64,000 nt of DNA from Eleusine coracana subsp. coracana (Eukaryota; Streptophyta; Magnoliopsida; Poales; Poaceae), in the NCBI GenBank assembly GCA_032690845.1, contig CM064424.1:46575511-46639510 (forward strand). Reading direction: 5' to 3'. Under the pieces are notes generated by a model. That model searched no databases, was not told the origin of the DNA, and saw only the letters and a program-made list of their open reading frames with translations. Numbering within the stretch: position 1 is the first letter of the stretch; each line of letters starts with the position of its first letter. Made by a program: the position numbers and the translations under genes. Shown piece by piece: positions 1 through 11,339 of this stretch.

Positions 1-690
1 CAATATCCTAGGATATGGTCCATGTCGCCACACTAGCCTCACTTAACCCGCTTTCATCATTGAGCATTGATCGCCTACGTAAAAGCCGATAGGGTAGAGA
101 GACTATAGGGCAGTAAGTAATATGGCATATATATGGCCACAAGTAAATAATAAGTACAGAGAGACTATGGCACCCAGTACACACAAACATTCTCTCCAGA
201 CTTTTTATATGTAATTTACTGAATAAAAAGCCTAGAGAGAATGCTTGTGTGCACCAGGTGCACACAAGCTTTCTCTCTACACTTCCCTTGTTAGATAGTA
301 TAGCAGCAGTGCACATATATAGCAGAAAGATGAACAACAACAGATATCACTAGCAGATATCAACAACAACAGATATCAATAACATCAGCGAAATATGTAG
401 AGTGTTACTCATATTTATGAAATAGGAGCAGACAACATAATAGCAACAAGCATAGCACATGAGCATAGGAGCAACAATGAGCATAGGGGGACCTTTTATT
501 TCTGTTAAAATGATAACAGCAAACAACAACAACAACAACATACATAATTTCCTAGCAGCAAGCATAATACTCAATGGTAACAACAAGTATAATAGTAGCA
601 AGCATAATAGAAGCAAGCATAATACTCAAAGATGAACTATAAAAAGAACTAAACAGTAGTTAGACAAGAACAATCTTTAGCATAGAGGTG
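1..690. other. AT-rich spacer, no gene seen
   Basis: I see no convincing gene here. The stretch holds a short AAC microsatellite (about 518-540), several loose repeats of 'agcataat'-type words between 440 and 640, and the near-perfect inverted repeat listed separately. Open frames on the minus strand are leucine-rich low-complexity translations of these repeats. It could be the outer part of the CACTA relic to the right, whose left tip I cannot find. Confidence 0.5.
234..278. repeat. 22-bp inverted repeat with 1-nt spacer
   Basis: Positions 234-255 and 257-278 are reverse complements with one mismatch (t at 242), separated by one base. The arms contain CTTGTGTGCACC. A third, weaker copy of the right arm lies at about 179-197. 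The structure would fold into a tight hairpin. No flanking target-site duplication was found, so it is not assigned to a transposon. Confidence 0.75.
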
Positions 691-839
691 GTTCAGCACA
701 GAGCACATAGCACATAGCACAAGATGAACAACAGTGAGCATTGCCTCATTTCATCACACACATGACTCACTACAAAGTCACACGGATGGCTAAAATAGAG
801 TAGACAAGCATTGCCGTATTTCATCGAATAAGTGGAGGA

Positions 840-1625
840 TGCAGTCCCGTGCGCACCAAGCGAGGAGGATGGGAGAGGGCGCACCTGGTCGTCGATGGGC
901 AGGAGGGCATCGGACAGCATGGGAGAGGGGAGGAAGAAGAATGCGCTATTTACCAGAGAGAAGGCGGAGGCGATGAAGCTCAGAGAGGAGGGGGGAGAGG
1001 GAGTAGGAAACGGGCCGGGCGCACCTGGTGCAGAGGCGTCGAGGAGGAGGGCACGACGCGGCTCGCTTAGGGAGGCATCGGAGAGCACACACGGTGGCGC
1101 ACACATCGGAGAGCACACACGGTGGCGCTCGCTGAGGAGGCGTTGGGGAGGAGGCCGGCGGCGGCGGTGCTCGGGGATGAGGTGGGGGGCCGCGACAGCG
1201 GTGCTCGGTGAAGGATGAGGAGGCCCGCGTGGGACCGTCGACGCACTCGGGGAGGAGGCCGGTGGCAGCGGTGCTCGGGGGCGACAAGGGGGCCGACAAC
1301 GGCGGTGCTCGGGGACGAGGTGGGGAGCCACGGCAGTGGTGCTAGGCGAAGGACGAGGAGGCTCGCGTCCGACCGTCGACGCACTCGGGGAGGAGGCCGG
1401 CGGCGACGGTGCTCGAGGGCGACGAGGGGGCAGACGACGGCGGTGCTCGGGGACGAGGTGGGGTGCCGCGGCAGCGGTGCTCGGTGAAGGACGAGGAGGC
1501 CCGCGTGGGTCCGTCAAGGCTCTCAGGGAGGAGGCCGGTGGCGGCGGTGCTCGGGGACGACGGCGACGGTGCTCGGGGACAAAGATGGCGGCGGAATAGG
1601 GCAGCCTCACGGCGTAGGAAAGCAA
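840..1625. repeat. GC-rich island with three 138-bp tandem units
   Basis: A strongly GC-rich stretch inside AT-rich DNA. The word GTGCTNGGNGAAGG recurs at 1201, 1339 and 1477, exactly 138 bases apart, each followed by a shared block ending GGAGGAGGCC. Because 138 is a multiple of three, the minus-strand frame (693-1625) stays open and encodes 46-residue repeats rich in Pro, Arg, Ser and Ala, but other frames are open too. I therefore treat it as repeat DNA, not a proven gene. Similar GC islands occur at 10.7, 17.7, 58.4, 59.4 and 62.9 kb. Confidence 0.7.
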
Positions 1626-1799
1626 AACTACGGGATTAGGGTTAGGGGCCCGCTACGCATTGCTTAATATAGGGGGGAGTCCTTATTAGCGGCGGTTCAC
1701 AAAGCCAACCGCTGCAAAAAAGAAATAGCGGGGTTGGTTTTGTGAGCCGCCGCTAAAAAGGAATAGCGGCGGTTCGCTTTGTGAGCCGTGCTAAAAAGT

Positions 1800-2348
1800 C
1801 GTGCTATTTTTTTTATATTGTATTATTCATGCTTAATAAAAATTAGGTCCATGTACTTAATAAAAAATAATGTTAGGTCCCAAAATTAATAAAAATTTTG
1901 TAGAAACAACCTATACTTTTTATTAATTATAGTTAGGGCTAATATTTTTACACTTTAGTTCCTGTCGTTTTATGAATTGGTCCCTAAACTCTTTTATATT
2001 TACCTTTTAGCCCCTAAAACTTCAAACTACATAATGCTTAACAAAATAAGTTACACAATCTTTATATTCAAATAAGTTACATAGTCATTTAGCAATATAT
2101 TATTTAGAAATATATTATTCACTAAGAAATATATTAATTATTTAGAAATATATTATTTATTAAGAAATATATTAGTCATTTAGCAGAAACACAATCTTAG
2201 TCCTCTATTTAAAAATTATAGTATTAGTCCTTATTTTTAAATAAGTTACATAATCTTTATATTCAAATAAGCATAAATTACATAAAACATAATACAAGGT
2301 TCGAATAATAAAAGGTGCTTAACAAAATAAAATTACATGATGTTTGAG
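1800..2348. other. AT-rich non-coding part of the CACTA relic
   Basis: Very AT-rich, with repeated words such as AAATATATTA and 'tagtccttatttttaaataagttacataatc'-like blocks (about 2040-2290). No open frame of note. Position between the subterminal repeats and the DUF4216 gene suggests internal CACTA non-coding DNA. Confidence 0.5.
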
Positions 2349-2948
2349 TTAGCCTTGAACGACTTTTCCTTGGCAGTGATCGGTGCGCATGTAGGGCATT
2401 CCGCCGACAAATGAGAGTCTTGATTCTAAGACTTTAAAATTTTTCGGATCTATGAAATATGGCACCTCGTCATATTGATTGTAGTCATCTCGATCTTCCA
2501 CATTCTCCACTCCAATGATTCTTTGTTTACCTGGAACAACAATGTATTTCTTTTCGTTCTTTGGATCAAGTACACAAAACACCTGTTCCACGGTCTTGAC
2601 AAGTATCCAAGGGTCATCTTTGTGACCAACATTGTTAAGATCAACAATTGTGAAACCATATTCATCTACCTCGATGCCATTAGGATGCTTCATCCATTTG
2701 CATTTAAATATGGGAATCTGTAAATTTGCACCGTAGTCTAGTTCCCATATTTCCTCAATGTACCCGTAATACGAGGTCGCCTGGTCCTCTTCGTCAATGG
2801 CTTCTACTCGTACACCGCTGTTTTGATACTTGCTATTCTTATCCTTCTGTTGGGTGTAGAAGGTAAAACCATTGATGTCGTATGTCTGAAAGGTAACCAC
2901 GGTTCTTCTTGGGCGGTTAGCTAACTTTCTCAACATTTTCTCTTCCAC
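2349..2948 (-). pseudogene. CACTA-encoded DUF4216 protein fragment
   Basis: An open frame of 199 residues matches the DUF4216 region found at the C-terminal end of plant CACTA transposase polyproteins: a conserved segment with GVRVEA, YYGYIEEIWELDY, FKCKWM, a valine/aspartate-rich block and EQVFCVLDP in order. Its exact role is unknown. It lies downstream of the Transposase_21 and DUF4218-like pieces on the same strand, as expected for one disrupted gene. The methionine chosen is only the first in frame; the natural protein would be fused upstream. Confidence 0.8.
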
Positions 2949-2981
2949 AGACTCGCCACTTGGAAGGTTTAGGGACCTAAA

Positions 2982-3290
2982 TCATGATGTGAACGAGCGC
3001 TTGTGCTCGTCTATGATCCATTTATCCGTCACATCCTTGTTGTTCTGACGGAGCTCTAACAGATGTTTCTCAAAGTACGGTCCCACAATCTGCGTCTGTT
3101 GCAATACACTAAAATGTGCTTGGTCCACTCGTTTGAAGTCACGGTCAATGAACGATCTACGTCCTTTCGTACCTTTTCCAGATAATCTACCCTCATGATG
3201 AGACACGAGGAGTCCAATTGATCTGCTACCATCATTAATGCAATCTGAGCAACATTCGATGATCTCTTCAGTTGTGTAGACCTCGATCAA
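2982..3290 (-). pseudogene. CACTA transposase C-terminal (DUF4218-type) fragment
   Basis: A 102-residue frame starting near EVYTTEEIIECC and ending near DKWIIDEHKR resembles the segment after DUF4218 in CACTA TNP2-like proteins. It directly abuts the end of the Transposase_21 piece, so the end of that domain and most of DUF4218 are missing. The natural reading is an internal deletion near 3280-3300. Confidence in the family is good; the exact breakpoint is not resolved. Confidence 0.75.
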
Positions 3291-4726
3291 CGCATACGAA
3301 ACATGCCGCCTTTCCTTTGATCTGTCTCGATAACGCCCTTAGTGCCGGGAAATCACTTACCATGCAAAAAATAATTGCTCTGAGCGTGAAATACTCTCTT
3401 AGATATTCATCCCATATACGGACCCCCTCTAACCATAGTTTCTGCAGGTCTTCGAACAATGGTACTAAGAACACGTCTATGTCATTACCAGGTTCTTTGG
3501 GCCCAGATATAAGAGTGGTTAGTAGTAGGTACTTACTCTTATGGCATAACCATGGTGGAATGTTGTATATTGCTAGTATCACTGGCCAAGTGCTATGCGG
3601 ATTCCTCATTTGACCGAATGGGTTCATCCCGTCTGTACTCAATGCAAACCGTAGGTTCCTTTTCTCATTAGAGAAGTCTCGATGATCCTCATCGAACTTT
3701 TTCCACTGTGTTCTATCTGCGGGATGCCTGAGCTTACCGTCTCCCTCGCGTGCATGCCATGTCATCATTCCCGCATCCCTAGGGTTGGCGAACAAGCGTC
3801 TGATGCGATCAACCACGGGTAAGTACCACATGACTAAGGCAGGAACCTTACTGTCATCACTGTCATCGACGACAGAACTCCTTTTGTTCTTTCTCCCCTT
3901 ACTTGTATTCTTCACGCCTCCATCGGCGTCACAATTGTTGTTCCTCTTATATCGACTGCGTTTGCACCTTGGGCATCTCACAACGTTTTGATGCTCCTTA
4001 CGATACAATATACAATGATTTGGACACACGTGAATTTTTTGAACGCCCAACAAAAGTGGGGAAATCAGCTTCTTAGCAAGGTATGTTGTCCTTGGCAACA
4101 AGTTGAGCTTCGACAACACATCGAAAATAAGTTCCAACAACCGTGAAACTAGCGTCCGACCAACCATGCATGGCCTTCAGCTTCATCAGCTCAAGTACAG
4201 TACGCAACACAGTGAACTTTTTATCACATCCCTTAGATTCATCATATAATGGATCTTTTGTTGCCTTCTCTATTCTATGAAAATTATCAAGCCCTTTAGT
4301 TGTACCGGCATTGATCAACACCTGCTGCTCAATGTGACACAACAACTCCTCAACATCAAAATCAGCTTCACCAAGCGAATCCATCACATCTGCACGAGGC
4401 GACTTGACAGCCTCGACTTCAATTTCAATATGCTCATCAAATTCCATATCGATCACACAGTTCTCACCATGTTTTGTCCATCTCGTGTACCCCTCAACAA
4501 AACCCCTCCGCACCAAGTGTGACTTTATTACTTCTATATCATTCCATGACTTCTGATTCTTGCAATCAAAACACGGACAATATATATCAGTCGTCCGTTC
4601 ACCTCGAGCATGTTCTGTGGCCGCTTCGATGAATTTAGAAACTTCTCGTAAAAATATTGGACCTGGTCTAGGTGCCTCGTACATCCAAGATCTATCCATC
4701 GCGAACGACCTTGAACGAAAACCCAA
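3268..4726 (-). pseudogene. CACTA TNP2-like transposase (Transpos_assoc + Transposase_21), frameshifted and truncated
   Basis: The N-terminal frame (from the methionine at 4696 inside 4073-4726) starts MDRSWMYE and has the zinc-binding CPCFDC of the Transposase-associated domain. The catalytic-region frame (3268-4167) contains KIHVCPNHCILYR, RCPRCKRSRY, a region around FALSTDGMNPF (the DG pair is a hallmark of Transposase_21) and IYNIPPWLCHK. The two frames overlap near 4150, where a one-base shift is needed to rejoin them. The domain stops at KAACFVC and then meets DUF4218-type sequence, so a large internal piece has been lost. It would bind element ends and catalyse cut-and-paste if whole; this copy cannot. 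Confidence 0.88.
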
Positions 4727-5322
4727 AAATTAATTAATAATAAAAAATTTAAAAATTCACTAAATATTTAAACATTGAAATATAATATACATTAAGTGAG
4801 AAATATTATACAAGGTAAAATCAAACAAGCATCAAATTATTTTATATATTATTTAAATTTTACCACAATTTGTCCAAAATATTAGAAATTAAATAATTAA
4901 TTATGTGAGAAATATTATGCAAGGTAAAATCAAACAAGCATCAAAATTATTTTATATATTATCTAATTTTTATCAAAAAATAATAAAATAATTAGCATCC
5001 CTCTTGCCCTAATACTACATTCTCTCTCTTCTAAAAACCAAACTAGATCTAGATTCCCATTGACATAAAACAAGCTAGATATAGTAATTTTTTTGTGTAG
5101 TAAAAAAAGAGATGATGTATGTCTTCATAAACTTCAACTATATCCAAACAGAATCATCCAAATCAAACGAATTTAGCCAAAATTTGATGAAAACCTAACA
5201 AACTTAAACCCCAAAATTCTACTTGATTTCAAAATGAGAACACAAAAAATCCAATAGTATGAGTTCCCCTTACCTCAAAGATCAAATTTCTATAAAAAAA
5301 ACGAACTCAAAACCTCCCCCCC

Positions 5323-5370
5323 CCTATAAATACCGCGTTCCGACAGCTGTCGGAACGCGGTATTTATAGG
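5323..5370. repeat. Perfect 48-bp palindrome with TATAAATA in both arms
   Basis: 5323-5346 and 5347-5370 are exact reverse complements with no spacer, centred on CAGCTG. Each arm carries CTATAAATACCGCG, so a TATA-like box points outward on both strands (minus-strand TATAAATA at 5361-5368). It lies in the right subterminal part of the CACTA relic, about 640 bases upstream of the transposase frame. A promoter role is inference. Confidence 0.9.
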
Positions 5371-5548
5371 ATGGGCACTTTATAGCGGCGGTTGGAATTT
5401 TCAACCGCCGCTACTATTCACTAAATAGCGGCGGTTGATATTATGAACCGCCGCTATAAAGTTGGGCCATTTATAGCGGCGGCTCACTTTGGGCCGCACC
5501 GGTGCGGCCTGTGGGCTGCCGCCGCTATAGAGCCAATTTGTGGTAGTG

Positions 5549-8100
5549 TAGGCTCTGCCCGCAACCCGCCTCACCTCATCGCGTCGTGCCCCTGCTCAAC
5601 ATCTCTGACCTTATTCACGAGCTGCTCATCCTCTTGGGTCTACTGATGCCGCCTACGGTGGACCGAGTCCTCAACGGCCCCTCCTCTGGTGGCCATGGTC
5701 GCGACATGCGTCGCCGCCCTATGATGGCCAGGCTTGGCCAGCCCGGCTAGGCTGTTTCAGCCGTGGGCCATCGCAGGCCCGGGCTAGATTTGACCTAGGG
5801 TGGCCTCCCCTTGGCGTTAGGTCCTGATGGGCCGAGTTTCTGTCGGGCCATTAGCGAGGTAATACCCCTGAAATTTAAAAACAACTAAAATAAATGTTTC
5901 TAGACCAAAAAAAATTGATACATAAGTCAATACTTGAAAGAAAAATACAAAGGAATACTTTTTGAGTTCCTAAGAATATTTATTATTTTAATCAAAAGAT
6001 AAAGCACCCCAAAAGCACCTATTTACTTACAAACGCATTTAATGATTAACGATAGGAGTAAATTCATAGCTATTGTTTAAAGCTTGATTAAATTCTAAAC
6101 TATTTCATGCATGTTCCTTATGTTGCATGTATCTGAAATGTGAATTTTGGTGGTCATTCTATAGCTGGAAATTTAGAGTTCACTAACTATCCTTGTTCAA
6201 AACCATTTAAAGTCACACATGTCAACTTCGAGTATATTCAACACAATTAATCGTTTAGCATTCACACTAAGTTAATTATTTAAATTAATTGGTTCCATAC
6301 ATACCATTAAAACTTGGTCCCAAAATCACCCTGGTGTGTTTTACCTGTAGTAACTTGATCTTAGACATATGTCGTCTAGAACCATGATCAGTTAATTATT
6401 TTGTCCATAAGTGCAATTATACACTTGGTATATAGTCAACAACTTAGCTCTACTCATATCCAGTTGATTCATGTCTAGCAGCCTCGTAAGCACTTTGAAA
6501 TATTGGTTAGCTACTTATCTTCTGACACACTTGCCATAGCGGATCCCCGCTTTATCTGAATATGCAATCGTTAACAAAATGATATTGATGAGGTAAGCAC
6601 ACAAAGTGAACTAACACTAATATATAAAATGAACCTGATCTTTTATTCATCATAAAAATACACACACCATGTTTTCATACACTGTTACTATATTAAATTA
6701 CTAGAGTCCATGAATAAAATACACTAAATACGTTCACCCTATGCCTTTATACGATATTTATAATTAATCGACAATCAACACCCGCGTACTTATCATACAT
6801 GTCAGTCTTATTTTAATAGACCGCCATGAATCTTCTCTCATGCACAATATCGTATTTACATCATGTAGATCACGAGGTGAATCATGTGGAGGTCGGAGCA
6901 AAGCAGGAGCCAGAAGGACAAGGAGGTGATCCCGCCAATCAGGAACAACTCAAGGCAAGCTCCGGTGCATCCCACCAGTTTTATTGCTTTTATTTTATCA
7001 TTAGATAGTGTAATGTAGGCTTGCATGTGCACAGGGGGTTTGATCCCACTAACCAGGAACAAATGAAGACCGGACGGGCAACTAGGTGGAAAGAGAAGGA
7101 CAATTTATCTTCAAGAATGTAGCCCTGTATGAGTCACTTAAGGCTACGCCGCGTGTTCGGTCCATAAGATTAAGTTTGAATATACTGTTTGCATGCTGGA
7201 GTTATAGGCCCAATAAACAGATGTAGCTACGTCTACTGCTTGGTTGGAAGGTACCCTGCTCCTTGAGGTGGAACTGGGGCTGAGGGGAGGGAGCAATCCA
7301 CCCACGAATGGCGGTACGGGACGCATCGCATTGGGGGGCCCTTCCCGGGGGAGTCAGACATGGAAGACCTTGTGGTACCATAAGTGAAAGGTTGCTCCAT
7401 ACGACTTTCATGAAGCGTGTATGGATCGTGCAAACAGGTTTCTCCAGCATGATATAAATTGATTCGAGTCGCTGTCCCTTACAGTAACGAGTACCACTTC
7501 ATCGCTGCTCTGGAATGTTGTTGGAAGCTATTAATATGATGGATGGGTTGGATATTGTTATATTGATTTAATAATGTATTATTGCAACCATGTTTGTTAT
7601 AGTTCTAGTGCAAACTAAATTTATTATTTTGCATGATAACTTAACTTGATGCTAAAACTTAAAAAGTAGGATCCACTCTTAGACTAGCTTTTTGGTAACA
7701 TGAATTCTACCTTTAGCCTATGCATGTTTATGAGTCGGTTGTAGTTGACCATTTTGACGTGTTAGTCTTGCTGAGTATTAGTTGCTAAGAGCATAGCTCT
7801 CTCTGATTTTTAGATGATCAGAATTGTTAGTTTCCTAACTTTTGAAACGTCAAGTGAGAACTCTGCAATCCATAGGAGGAGTACTATGTTGCTTGCCGAT
7901 ACAATATTGTGGGCATGACACTTAACAAGACCAGATCTGTTTCTATGTATGATAGCAAGAGAACGATTGTATCTTAAATATCTCATCAAACTATTTTATT
8001 ATTATTGAACCAATTCGCTTCTACAATTTTAAAAATGTTATTTGTAATTTAAATTTGAATTTATGTAAAACTTTATACTCTATCTATGTTCTTATTACAA
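5549..8100. other. Intergenic spacer without recognisable genes
   Basis: After the CACTA end there is a short GC-rich block (5560-5860) with GGCC-rich words, then AT-rich DNA. Small open frames (for example 6826-7008 and 7202-7450) show no family motif and no splice context. I see no RNA gene or complete transposon. Confidence 0.5.
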
Positions 8101-8264
8101 TTATACTATTTCTGATATGTGTTGTACTATTGGACGTCACAGCGTGTGTCGCCAACCGTGAAAGGTTCTGGAACGGAATCGTCTCTATGATACGACGGTT
8201 CTGTTACAGAGTGAGAGCTGATGGGCCGTGAGCCGTGCTACATAGAAGCTATGCATAGCACGGG

Positions 8265-8275
8265 CTATATATAGG
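8265..8275 (+). promoter_or_regulatory. TATA-box-like site
   Basis: CTATATATAGG lies just after a GC-richer stretch and is followed about 20-30 bases later by a pyrimidine-rich segment. This is the arrangement of a plant TATA promoter or the U3 of an LTR. No convincing coding region follows, so the assignment is tentative. Confidence 0.25.
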
Positions 8276-9242
8276 ACCTCCCCTTGTTCATAGGATAGTG
8301 TGAATGTATGATTCTATATTTTCATTTTAGAAAGGGAACAACTTGCATTGAATTTGATTTAGATTGTGTGTGGTCTATGTATGATCTCTTCATAAATTCA
8401 TGCCTATAAAGCAACTTTGAATTATTATGTGACATTTTTTACCTTTTTTAGGTATATACTTTATATTATTCGAGTGATAGTGCGTTTTGAAATTGTGCGA
8501 AGCAAAATAGCATGGGATGTAAAGTACATGCATACTTCTATTTATTGCTACTTTTTTGAAGAGAGAAGCACCACAAATATACAGGACCAACCAGCATGCA
8601 CCGTTATGTCTAAAAGACAAAAACACAAGGCCCAAAATTATTATGGTTCATTCACCTCATCCTAAGTCAATTTTTGAAGATGTCAGTGACGTCAAAGCAA
8701 ACATCAAAATCTTATGCATCAAGTTTAATTTGAGCATCCAATTTTTTCTTCTCACGGTACCCTTTAAGTGCATCACACATGGGCCAAGAAGCCAAAACTA
8801 CCAAGACACATTAAACATAAACTATAGTTGTAGGAGTGAACCTATAGTGACCACGAGTGAATAGAGAGGAAGATTGCTTGTTAGACCTCAAACAAGCAAC
8901 AGAGGACGATCACCAGGAAGATAAGGACCACTAATAAGTCGGAGTTGATATCGATGTAGGAGGAGGTAAATATAACTTTTTCTTTGATATCAACTTTATT
9001 TCACCTAAGCAAGAAGAACATATGGACACAGGTGCTTATCCATGGTTGATTCAATAGTGATTTGTGTTCTAGGTTTAGTTTACAACTAGATTAGTGTTTC
9101 TGCATATGGATATATTCATCTTACATGCACACATAAACATAAACACACAAGTAGGACATGATTATCAAACATGTACAAAAAACTATTTATATATAGATTA
9201 TGACAAGGTAATTTAAGTCAGAATACTTATCTGTTTTTGTAG

Positions 9243-9402
9243 ATGTTGAGATTGGCTTCGACAATGAGCTGCTGGTAGATTTGAATACCATGGTGCAAGA
9301 GATGGAAGACTATGAGGTATATGCTGATGTTGTTGATGTCGACTTCGATGTGGATGAGTTATCAGACTTAGATGATAGCACAAGCACAAGAGAGGTAGCA
9401 TA
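9243..9402 (+). pseudogene. Possible single exon of an unidentified acidic protein
   Basis: A plus-strand frame follows a good acceptor-like TTTTTGTAG (ending 9242) and reads about 53 residues rich in Asp, Glu and Val before TAA at 9400-9402. It contains EIGFDNELL and DVDELSDLDD. I do not recognise the family. No start codon or partner exon is evident, so it may be a captured or decayed gene piece. Confidence 0.3.
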
Positions 9403-9483
9403 ACTATTTCCAGTTAGCCAATGCACAAGTAAAAACATGACCAAAAAAGATTCCAAGTTGACTTATCAGGTATTGCTACAATT

Positions 9484-9720
9484 TCCATAGCAAAACCATA
9501 TCCTTGCTTCCTTCCACGTACTTGCCTTTCAAGTCCATGACCTCCTCAAATTCAGTCACCACATACTTGCCTTTCAAGTCCACAACCTCCTCAAATTCCG
9601 TCAGAGGGATGACTTCTTCGTCATCATCACCATGAACTCCAAGTGCACCGACCACCTTCGCAGTGGAGCCAATGGCAAGAATGTCCTATGACTCTGTCTT
9701 CAGAACAAATTCAATATCAT
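9484..9720 (-). pseudogene. Unidentified gene fragment with a 15-residue tandem repeat
   Basis: Read on the minus strand this gives a protein-like segment with VDDIEFVLKTES, one TAG, then DILAIGSTAKVVG, GDDDEEVIPL and two copies of a 15-residue unit containing EFEEV and DLKGKYV (45-bp DNA repeat starting at 9519 and 9564). The codon pattern and acidic/Lys-rich composition look like real coding sequence, but a stop lies in frame and no start or splice partners are visible. Family not recognised. Confidence 0.4.
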
Positions 9721-10430
9721 CAACATCAGAGATGACCTAGCGGCTTGGACCTTCGTGCGGCTGTAGATGGTCGCTGTGGCGGGGATGGACAGGGAGACAT
9801 AAATTTCGATCGGCGACGAAGAGGTTCCGCTGCCAGCGCTACGGATAGACCTCCCTACCAACCCTTTTGTATAGGTTGTTGCTCCGAACCTCCGACGCAT
9901 TAGGCTGAGGCTTAAATCACGTAGTTTCGGTTGATCTGTGCAACACTCCACATGCCCAACTCCATCTCTGACATGGATCCTGCGCGCCTTGCCCGCGCAG
10001 CTACTCCCGCCGCGCACATCGACCTCATGCAGGATGCGTAGATGTCGCGCCTAAACTATGTCAGATGCGCGCGTCGACACTAGAGGGATGGAGGGGGTGA
10101 TGGGGTTGGAGCTGCTCCAGAGGTCTTCTCCCTCCTCCTCATCAGCTCGAACCATAGATTTATGAAGAAAGATGATGGGGAACAAGGGGCAATAGGATGA
10201 AGGAGAGGCGCCTCGATAGAGGAGACGAGCATGGGGAATTTTCCTTTTCTTTTCCTTTTCTTGGTCAGCAACCACGTGCGACAGGTAAAGAGTTGCTCAC
10301 TTGCGCCTGCCCTGCGCTGCAGTCCTGCCTAAGTCATATGGGTTAAGTACTAGTCTAAAATAACATTATTACTGAGATTTTTTTCAAGTCCAGAATATCA
10401 CTATTATTGGAACAGAGAGAGCATGTTATA
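9721..10430. other. Spacer, no gene supported
   Basis: Moderately GC-rich DNA with short overlapping frames in several registers (for example 9700-10017 and 10051-10275 on the minus strand). None has a recognised motif, and the Ser/Arg-rich translations look like non-coding GC-rich DNA. Confidence 0.4.
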
Positions 10431-10690
10431 CTTCCTCCGCTCCTTAATAAGGATTCGAAGCGTTCAAAATTCTGTTCAAAATGTAAACATTGGGAGGCAT
10501 GTGGGGCCCACTTGTATTGAATTCGGCCATCCACGAGCAGCTGGGAGCCTGGGACCACGTAGTTTGCCGAAACCATATCCAAGTGAGCTCCATTTCACAG
10601 CACCGGCCAACACCGCTTTCTGCTCTCGGCCTCTTGTTGCTTGTCATCGCTAGTTCCGCTGCTCGCTCCATTCCACAACGGAGGTGGTAG

Positions 10691-10930
10691 CGGCGACCCG
10701 CGCTCGGCCATGTGGAGGCGGAGGTGGCGGCGGCGACCCGCGAGCGGCCACGCGGAGGCGGAGGTGGCGGCGGCGACCAGCGCGTGGTCACACGGAGGTG
10801 AAAGGGCGGTGGCGACCCGCGAGCAGCCACGCGGAGGCGGAGGTGGAGGCGGCGACCAGCGCGCGGCCACACGGAGGTGAAAGGGCGGTGGCGACCCGCG
10901 CAGCCACGCGGAGGCGAAGGTGGCGGCGGC
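10691..10930. repeat. GC-rich minisatellite, about 38-40-bp period
   Basis: GGCGACCCGC or a close variant recurs at about 10692, 10732, 10772, 10811, 10851, 10890 and 10928. Two alternating unit types (one with GAGGCGGAGGTGG, the other with GAGGTGAAAGGGC) give a 79-bp higher-order period. The period is not a multiple of three, yet all frames remain open because of base composition, so the 236-residue minus frame at 10444-11154 is not evidence of a gene. Confidence 0.75.
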
Positions 10931-11339
10931 AACCCGCGCGCGGCCAGGGAAGCATCTCGCCAGGGAGGCGAAGGGGGCGGCGGCGATCCGCGAGCAGCCA
11001 CGCGGAGGCAGAGGTGGCGGTGGCGACTCGTGCTCGTCCGGGAGGCGGAGGGGCTGGCGCCATGCTCACCGCCGAGATCTGTGATGTGGCCGACCGAGGG
11101 AGACGTGAGCATAGCGTGACGTGGTGGGTTGTTTCGGGCATTAATTGAGGGCATATACGTCTTTTACTTCTTTTGCTATTTTGAGATTTGAACTCCTGAA
11201 ATCCTTAGATTGTGGACCGGCGAAAGTACCACGTTCATTTCAAAATGTAATATTTTATAACTTTTAAATATTTTATTTGATCATTCGTCCTATTAAAATT
11301 AAAAATTATATAATATTATTTATATATGAAATGTACAGC

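Larger units (their letters stand above)
1685..5548 (-). mobile_element. CACTA (En/Spm) transposon relic, left tip not found
   Basis: The right end reads ...CAATTTGTGGTAGTG at 5548, the reverse complement of a CACTA tip (CACTACCACAAATTGG). Subterminal copies of TAGCGGCGGTT and its complement lie at 1687-1790 and 5383-5530. Between them, minus-strand frames encode a Transposase-associated domain, Transposase_21 and DUF4216, the standard CACTA gene set. A matching left tip was not found, so the left limit is only the first subterminal repeat. All genes are broken, so the copy cannot move by itself. Confidence 0.85.

Noticed and set aside
767..780. CACTACAAAGTCAC as the missing left tip of the CACTA relic ending at 5548
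   Set aside because: It does not match the right tip (CACTACCACAAATTGG), and the flanking triplets differ (ACT versus TAG).
693..1625. 310-residue minus frame as a gene
   Set aside because: GC-rich tandem repeat with several frames open on both strands; no domain or splice context.
10444..11154. 236-residue minus frame as a gene
   Set aside because: Runs through a 40-bp minisatellite whose period is not a multiple of three; open frames are due to base composition.
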